Positions 6,226 to 6,331 of a stretch of DNA of 6,331 nucleotides are shown one piece after another (position 1 is the first letter of the stretch; each line of letters begins with the position of its first letter). Both the position numbers and the translations under genes were made by a program. Under the pieces are notes generated by a model. The model was not told the origin of the DNA. It saw only the letters and a program-made list of their open reading frames with translations, and made no database searches. This DNA comes from CAZXPA01 sp964642485 (GTDB lineage: Bacteria; Patescibacteriota; Patescibacteriia; UBA2591; UBA6264). The stretch spans positions 1 to 6,331 of the forward strand of contig CAZXPA010000040.1 of the NCBI GenBank assembly GCA_964642485.1. The letters are read 5' to 3'.

Positions 6226-6267
6226 CTTTTCGTCAAATTAGCTTCATTTTGAGAACCGTCCCCTATT
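6226..6267 (-). repeat. Dispersed repeat, copy 3 (right 42-bp direct repeat bounding fic)
   Basis: Identical over 42 bases and in the same orientation to 4752-4793, with an offset of 1474 bases. It lies 26 bases from the 3' end of the tRNA gene. Neither the repeat nor its flank copies the tRNA 3' end, so this is not a classical tRNA attachment-site duplication. Confidence 0.95.
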
Positions 6268-6293
6268 CTCTGATTACTGAGCTTGTTAAAAAA

Positions 6294-6331
6294 CGGAGAG
6301 GACAGGATTCGAACCTGCAAGTCCCAAAGGG
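6294..6331 (-). tRNA. tRNA, 3' part, probably tRNA-Ser (cut by the window edge)
   Basis: On the minus strand the T-arm reads GCAGG-TTCGAAT-CCTGT (five pairs including one G-T wobble), followed by the 3' acceptor strand CCTCTCC (6301-6295) and a discriminator G at 6294. CCA is not encoded. Before the T-arm, CCC-TTT-GGGACTT looks like the loop and 3' side of a long variable arm whose 5' side would lie outside the window. A long variable arm marks a class II tRNA (Ser, Leu, or bacterial Tyr); discriminator G favours Ser over Leu and Tyr, which normally have A. The anticodon is not visible. Six T follow directly (6293-6288) and may help end transcription. Confidence 0.85.

Noticed and set aside
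6226..6331. tRNA-associated attachment site of an integrative element
   Set aside because: The duplicated 42 bp do not include any of the tRNA 3' end, and no integrase is visible.

Overview
The window looks like a scaffold from an AT-rich, uncultivated bacterium, most likely a member of the Patescibacteria (Candidate Phyla Radiation, Parcubacteria-like). This placement is inference. It rests on the gene content (a UPF0182 membrane protein next to dnaG, a FAM173-like methyltransferase, a small TIM-barrel protein), the near absence of Shine-Dalgarno sequences, and short palindromic GC-rich repeats of a kind I associate from memory with these genomes. A run of 10 N at 4390-4399 shows that the sequence is a scaffold of joined contigs. 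TGA and TAA serve as stops and no TGA interrupts the intact genes, so the standard bacterial code (table 11) fits.

Every supported gene lies on the minus strand. In transcription order from the right edge they are: a tRNA, probably tRNA-Ser, cut by the window edge (6331-6294); a spacer with a strong promoter and an AT-rich operator-like repeat array (about 5984-6053); a Fic-domain protein with a C-terminal winged helix (5983-4910); a 219-base spacer packed with repeats (4909-4691); a TIM-barrel protein of the sugar isomerase/epimerase type, apparently split by a faulty scaffold join (4690-3943); a class I methyltransferase interrupted by one in-frame TAG (3911-3396); a 901-residue UPF0182 membrane protein behind its own putative promoter (3321-616); and, 14 bases later, the start of DNA primase dnaG, which leaves the window (601-1).

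The left part (UPF0182 and dnaG, probably also the TIM-barrel and methyltransferase genes) reads as ordinary chromosomal backbone. The right part reads as an accessory insertion. The fic gene carries its own regulated-looking promoter and has visibly more GC-rich stretches than its neighbours. It lies between two perfect 42-bp direct repeats (4752-4793 and 6226-6267), the second of which is 26 bases from the 3' end of the tRNA gene. A third, 25-bp copy, two 28-bp hairpin repeats with a compensatory base-pair change and a 20-bp perfect palindrome lie at the left end of the same segment. One hairpin repeat encodes the last residues of the Fic protein.

I see no fully new multi-gene system. The observations most worth following are the repeat-bounded fic segment with its operator array, the covarying hairpin family, the single amber codon in the methyltransferase, and the scaffold gap that artificially breaks a conserved gene.
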